A model generated the notes under the pieces. It was not told the DNA's origin and ran no database searches. It was given only the letters and a program-made list of their open reading frames with translations. A stretch of 8,406 bases of DNA, from assembly GCA_945873015.1 (NCBI GenBank), contig CAMCBY010000162.1, positions 1 through 8,406 on the forward strand. The letters are read 5' to 3'. Shown piece after piece: positions 6,134 through 8,406 of the stretch. The DNA comes from Klebsiella pneumoniae. Its GTDB lineage: Bacteria; Pseudomonadota; Gammaproteobacteria; Ga0077536. The translations under genes were made by a program, and so were the position numbers. Within the stretch, counting starts at the first letter, position 1. Each line of letters opens with the position of its first letter.

Positions 6134-7006
6134 ATGAGCAGCGGGCAGCGTAGCGAACGTCTGCGCGATGAGTTCGAGGCCGTGGCCATGCTGGCTGACG
6201 GCATGACCATCGCGATTGGTGAACCGGCGCCGATGGCGATGGTGCGGCATATGATTCGTCGCGGCCTGCGCGACCTGACGGTGATCGCCAGTGGCCTGAC
6301 TCTCGATATGTTGATTGCCGCCGGGTGTGTCAGGAAAGTCATGAGTTATTACGCCGGTGGTGGTTTCGGTGTGCCGGTCGCGCCAGCGTTCCGGCGTGCC
6401 GCCGAGCGTGGTGAGGTGGTGGTGTGGGAATGCGAGGAAGGCATCTTGACCAGTGGTCTCGAGGCGGCGGCCAAGGGTTTGCCGTTCCTTCCGTGGCGCG
6501 GTGGGGTGGGCACTTCGTTACCGGAAGTGAATCCCGACCTGAAAGTCATCAACGACCCGATACGCGGCGAGACCTTGCTGGCGGTGCCAGCCATCAAACC
6601 CGATGTCACGCTGCTGCACGCTGCAGCGGCCGATGTCTACGGCAATGTGCAGCACTGTGGCGGGCCCGGCTGGCTGGACCTGTTCCTCGCGCGCGCCGCC
6701 GACCGCGTCATCGTACAGGTCGAGAAAATCATTCCCAATGAACAGGTGCGGGCCGATCCGTGGGCGACCACCATCGCCCGCGCCGATGTGGTGGTGCGTA
6801 TGCCCTATGGCGCGCATCCCTATTACAGCCGCGGTTATTACCTGCAGGACGGCGCGCTGCTGCGCGACTACGTGGAAGCGGCCGAGCCTGACGATGGCGC
6901 CGCGCTCGCAGGTTTTCTCACTCGTTATTGCCGCGAGCCCGCCAGTCACGGCGATTATCTCGAACGTATCGGCATCAAGCGCCTGTTGGGCTTGCACGAG
7001 TACTGA
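6134..7006 (+). CDS. CoA-transferase subunit A, class I family (IpdA/glutaconate CoA-transferase alpha-like)
   Basis: Alpha subunit of a two-subunit class I CoA-transferase-family enzyme, 290 aa, the usual size for IpdA/GctA. Visible family blocks are GMTIAIGEPAPMAMVRHMIR (23-42), the Gly-rich YYAGGGFGVP (72-81), WECEEGILTSGLEAAAKGLP (98-117) with FLPWRGGVGTSLPE following, and DVYGNVQHCGG (167-177). RVIVQVEKIIPNEQVRADP (191-209) follows. The acidic EEG at 101-103 lies in the block where IpdA carries its essential glutamate; this alignment is from memory. IpdAB, despite its fold, hydrolyses a ring-opening intermediate in steroid C/D-ring degradation, so transferase and ring-hydrolase roles are both possible. 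AGAGG at 6121-6125 sets the start. The beta-like gene begins 5 nt downstream. Whether this is a true IpdA is not decided. Confidence 0.86.
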   Translation: MSSGQRSERLRDEFEAVAMLADGMTIAIGEPAPMAMVRHMIRRGLRDLTVIASGLTLDMLIAAGCVRKVMSYYAGGGFGVPVAPAFRRAAERGEVVVWECEEGILTSGLEAAAKGLPFLPWRGGVGTSLPEVNPDLKVINDPIRGETLLAVPAIKPDVTLLHAAAADVYGNVQHCGGPGWLDLFLARAADRVIVQVEKIIPNEQVRADPWATTIARADVVVRMPYGAHPYYSRGYYLQDGALLRDYVEAAEPDDGAALAGFLTRYCREPASHGDYLERIGIKRLLGLHEY

Positions 7007-7011
7007 GAGGC

Positions 7012-7806
7012 ATGAAGGTGAACGACTACTGCAGCGTCTCGGAACTACTGGCGTGTTTTCTGGCGCGCGATCTCAATGACGGTGAAGAGTTGCAGGTCGG
7101 CGTGGCGCTGCCGATCCCCGAAGCCGCCGTGCGCCTCGCGCATCTCATGCACGGCCCGAACATGGAATTGATTTTCCTTGGCGCACGCATGAACGTGCAT
7201 CACCTCGAGCGGGTGCCGCTGCCGGCCTTCGGCTGGGACCGGCGTGTGGTGCGCTGGGCCGAATCATTCAGCGATCGCGGGCATCGTTTCGAGCAGGTCA
7301 AGGACTGGCACCGTCGCGTATTTTTTATCGGCGGTATCCAGGTCGACCCTTACGGCAATACCAACCTCATCGGCGTCGGCCAGGACTATCAGCGCCTGAA
7401 ATTCCGCGGCCCGGGATCGGTGGGCACGCCCACACTCACGACTCATGTCGGGCGTTATTACATCGTGCTGAACAGCCACAGTCCGCGCATCCTGGTGCCG
7501 AAGTGCGATTTTGTCAGCACCGTCGGCTGGGATAAGGGCGGCGCCGACGCGCGCCAGCGCCTCGGCCTGCCGGGGGGCGGCCCCAAGTATTGTGTGACAC
7601 CACTGTGCATCATGGACTTCAGCGAAGATGACAAGCGCATGCGGCTGCGCTCGCTGCATCCGGGTGTGAGTATCGCGGATGTGCTGCGTGAGACCGGGTT
7701 TCCGCTCATCGTGCCGTCGGTGGTGCCAACCACCGAGTTGCCTTCCAGCGCTGAGTTGCAGGTGTTGCGCGAACGAGTGGATTGGGCCGGCGCGTTGCGT
7801 CGATAG
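7012..7806 (+). CDS. CoA-transferase subunit B, class I family (IpdB/glutaconate CoA-transferase beta-like)
   Basis: Beta subunit partner of the preceding gene, 264 aa from the ATG at 7012. Recognisable blocks are GGIQVDPYGNTNLIGVG (107-123), FRGPGSVGTPTLTTHVGRYY (131-150), then HSPRILVPKCDFVSTVGWDK (156-175), and RLRSLHPGVSIADVLRETGF (211-230) near the C-terminus. These match the IpdB/GctB pattern (Q-D-YGN-N, G-GS-G, SLHPGV). Together the pair would form a heterodimer or heterotetramer acting on an acyl-CoA intermediate, possibly opening a ring. Start choice is uncertain. GAGAGG (7005-7010) is only 1 nt from the ATG at 7012 but 7 nt from an in-frame GTG at 7018, so translation may begin at 7018. 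The stop of the alpha gene lies within reach of the same ribosome, implying coupling. Family solid, substrate unknown. Confidence 0.86.
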   Translation: MKVNDYCSVSELLACFLARDLNDGEELQVGVALPIPEAAVRLAHLMHGPNMELIFLGARMNVHHLERVPLPAFGWDRRVVRWAESFSDRGHRFEQVKDWHRRVFFIGGIQVDPYGNTNLIGVGQDYQRLKFRGPGSVGTPTLTTHVGRYYIVLNSHSPRILVPKCDFVSTVGWDKGGADARQRLGLPGGGPKYCVTPLCIMDFSEDDKRMRLRSLHPGVSIADVLRETGFPLIVPSVVPTTELPSSAELQVLRERVDWAGALRR

Positions 7807-7861
7807 CCCGCTAATGAGGCGTGCTTAACATCGCCGACGGTGGCTCATCCGTTAGGCTCGT

Positions 7862-7881
7862 CCCACAAACAATCCTGTGGG
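7862..7881 (+). promoter_or_regulatory. Hairpin overlapping the ribosome binding site of the exported-protein gene
   Basis: CCCACA (7862-7867) and TGTGGG (7876-7881) form a perfect 6-bp stem with an 8-nt loop. The 3' arm overlaps the G-rich Shine-Dalgarno run (GGGGGGA, 7879-7885) that lies 8 nt before the ATG at 7894. If folded, it would partly mask the ribosome binding site. The intergenic gap (7807-7893) shows no clear terminator for the CoA-transferase genes. A TTAACA at 7825-7830 resembles a -35, but no -10 is convincingly placed. Confidence 0.3.
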
Positions 7882-7893
7882 GGGACAAATCCA

Positions 7894-8406
7894 ATGCCTG
7901 ATCAAATGACAATACGCGGCGCTCTGCTGGCTGCGGCGGTGGCGCTGTGTGTCAGTACGACGACCCAGGCCGCGGCTGTCGCGACCAGCGCGACCGTCAC
8001 GGCATCTGCCACTTATCAGGCCGACGCCAGTGGCCAGCACACGCAGTTCCACGCTGACCCGGGTGCGGCGAGCGTCAGCGCCAGCGCCGGACCAGGCGAC
8101 TCGGCATTTACGCTGGACCCGGGCAGTGAGGTGTTTGACGGCGCCATCGCTCGCGCGCGCTCCGAGCTCGACAGCTCCCTCAATGCTTCAAGTGTCGGCG
8201 TTTACAGTCACGCCGGTGGTTATTCGCCCGGTTTCGCTTCGCCACCGGACTTCGTCGAAGCAAGTTCGTCGGTGCGTTGGATGCTGAGTTTCATCGTGCA
8301 CTCGTTGCCTGAAATCACCACCGCGCAACTGAACGCGGAACTTGGCATCGACGGTAGCCTGGTGGCGGCGGCTTTTGGCGGAGCGCATAGCGTCGGCGAC
8401 GTCTAT
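7894..8406 (+). CDS. Exported Ser/Ala/Thr-rich protein of unknown function, N-terminal part (runs off the right edge)
   Basis: The frame from ATG 7894 stays open for 171 codons to the window end. It begins MPDQMTIRGALLAAAVALCV, with a positive residue at R8, a hydrophobic core (about 9-20) and a likely signal peptidase I site after the TQA/QAA region (about residues 26-28). C19 is preceded by VAL, which lacks a small residue at -1, so it is not a convincing lipobox. The mature part is low-complexity Ser/Ala/Thr (ATSATVTASATY, VSASAGPGDS), then Gly/Ser/aromatic (GVYSHAGGYSPGF). I do not recognise a family. The C-terminus, where a sorting signal such as PEP-CTERM might be, is missing. GGGGGGA at 7879-7885 supports the start; ATG 7906 is an alternative that still leaves a signal peptide. 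Confidence 0.65.
   Translation, partial: MPDQMTIRGALLAAAVALCVSTTTQAAAVATSATVTASATYQADASGQHTQFHADPGAASVSASAGPGDSAFTLDPGSEVFDGAIARARSELDSSLNASSVGVYSHAGGYSPGFASPPDFVEASSSVRWMLSFIVHSLPEITTAQLNAELGIDGSLVAAAFGGAHSVGDVY

Noticed and set aside
7814..7848. ATGAG/CTCAT inverted repeat after the CoA-transferase B gene
   Set aside because: A 5-bp stem with a long loop and no T-run; compatible with chance.

Overview
The window reads as chromosomal DNA from a high-GC proteobacterium, most likely a gammaproteobacterium. The evidence is the homogentisate dioxygenase, the PKHD-type hydroxylase of the YbiX/PiuC family, the DUF2333 inner-membrane protein, GC-rich third codon positions and purine-rich Shine-Dalgarno sequences. 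It is gene-dense. There are no tRNA, rRNA, CRISPR or insertion-sequence signals, and no gene-free stretch longer than about 150 bp.

Layout. (1) The left edge holds the first 64 codons of hmgA (homogentisate 1,2-dioxygenase) on the minus strand. (2) A 109-bp divergent region follows. It carries a perfect 13-bp inverted repeat whose arms contain the palindrome CACCGGTG and flank the only AT-rich promoter-like patch. (3) A plus-strand group of three oxygenase or oxidoreductase genes follows: a Rieske [2Fe-2S] oxygenase of the VanA/dicamba-demethylase type, an acyl-CoA-dehydrogenase-fold flavin monooxygenase (HsaA/DszC-like), and a luciferase-like (LLM) oxidoreductase. (4) A minus-strand pair of Fe(II)/2-oxoglutarate oxygenases with an ATGA start/stop overlap comes next: a PKHD-type hydroxylase, then a smaller unrelated-looking 2OG oxygenase whose 3' end overlaps the LLM gene by 23 bp. 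(5) A 152-bp divergent region leads into a plus-strand group: a DUF2333 membrane protein, then both subunits of a class I CoA-transferase family enzyme resembling IpdA and IpdB. (6) The right edge holds the first 171 codons of an exported Ser/Ala/Thr-rich protein of unknown function.

Working together (inference). The oxygenases plus the CoA-transferase-like pair look like parts of a catabolic island for an aromatic, polycyclic or terpenoid-type compound. Homogentisate cleavage is encoded divergently and may share control with the Rieske gene. No electron-transfer reductase for the Rieske enzyme, no flavin reductase for the flavin monooxygenase and no transcription factor lie in the window, so these would have to be encoded elsewhere. 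The substrate cannot be named from this sequence alone.
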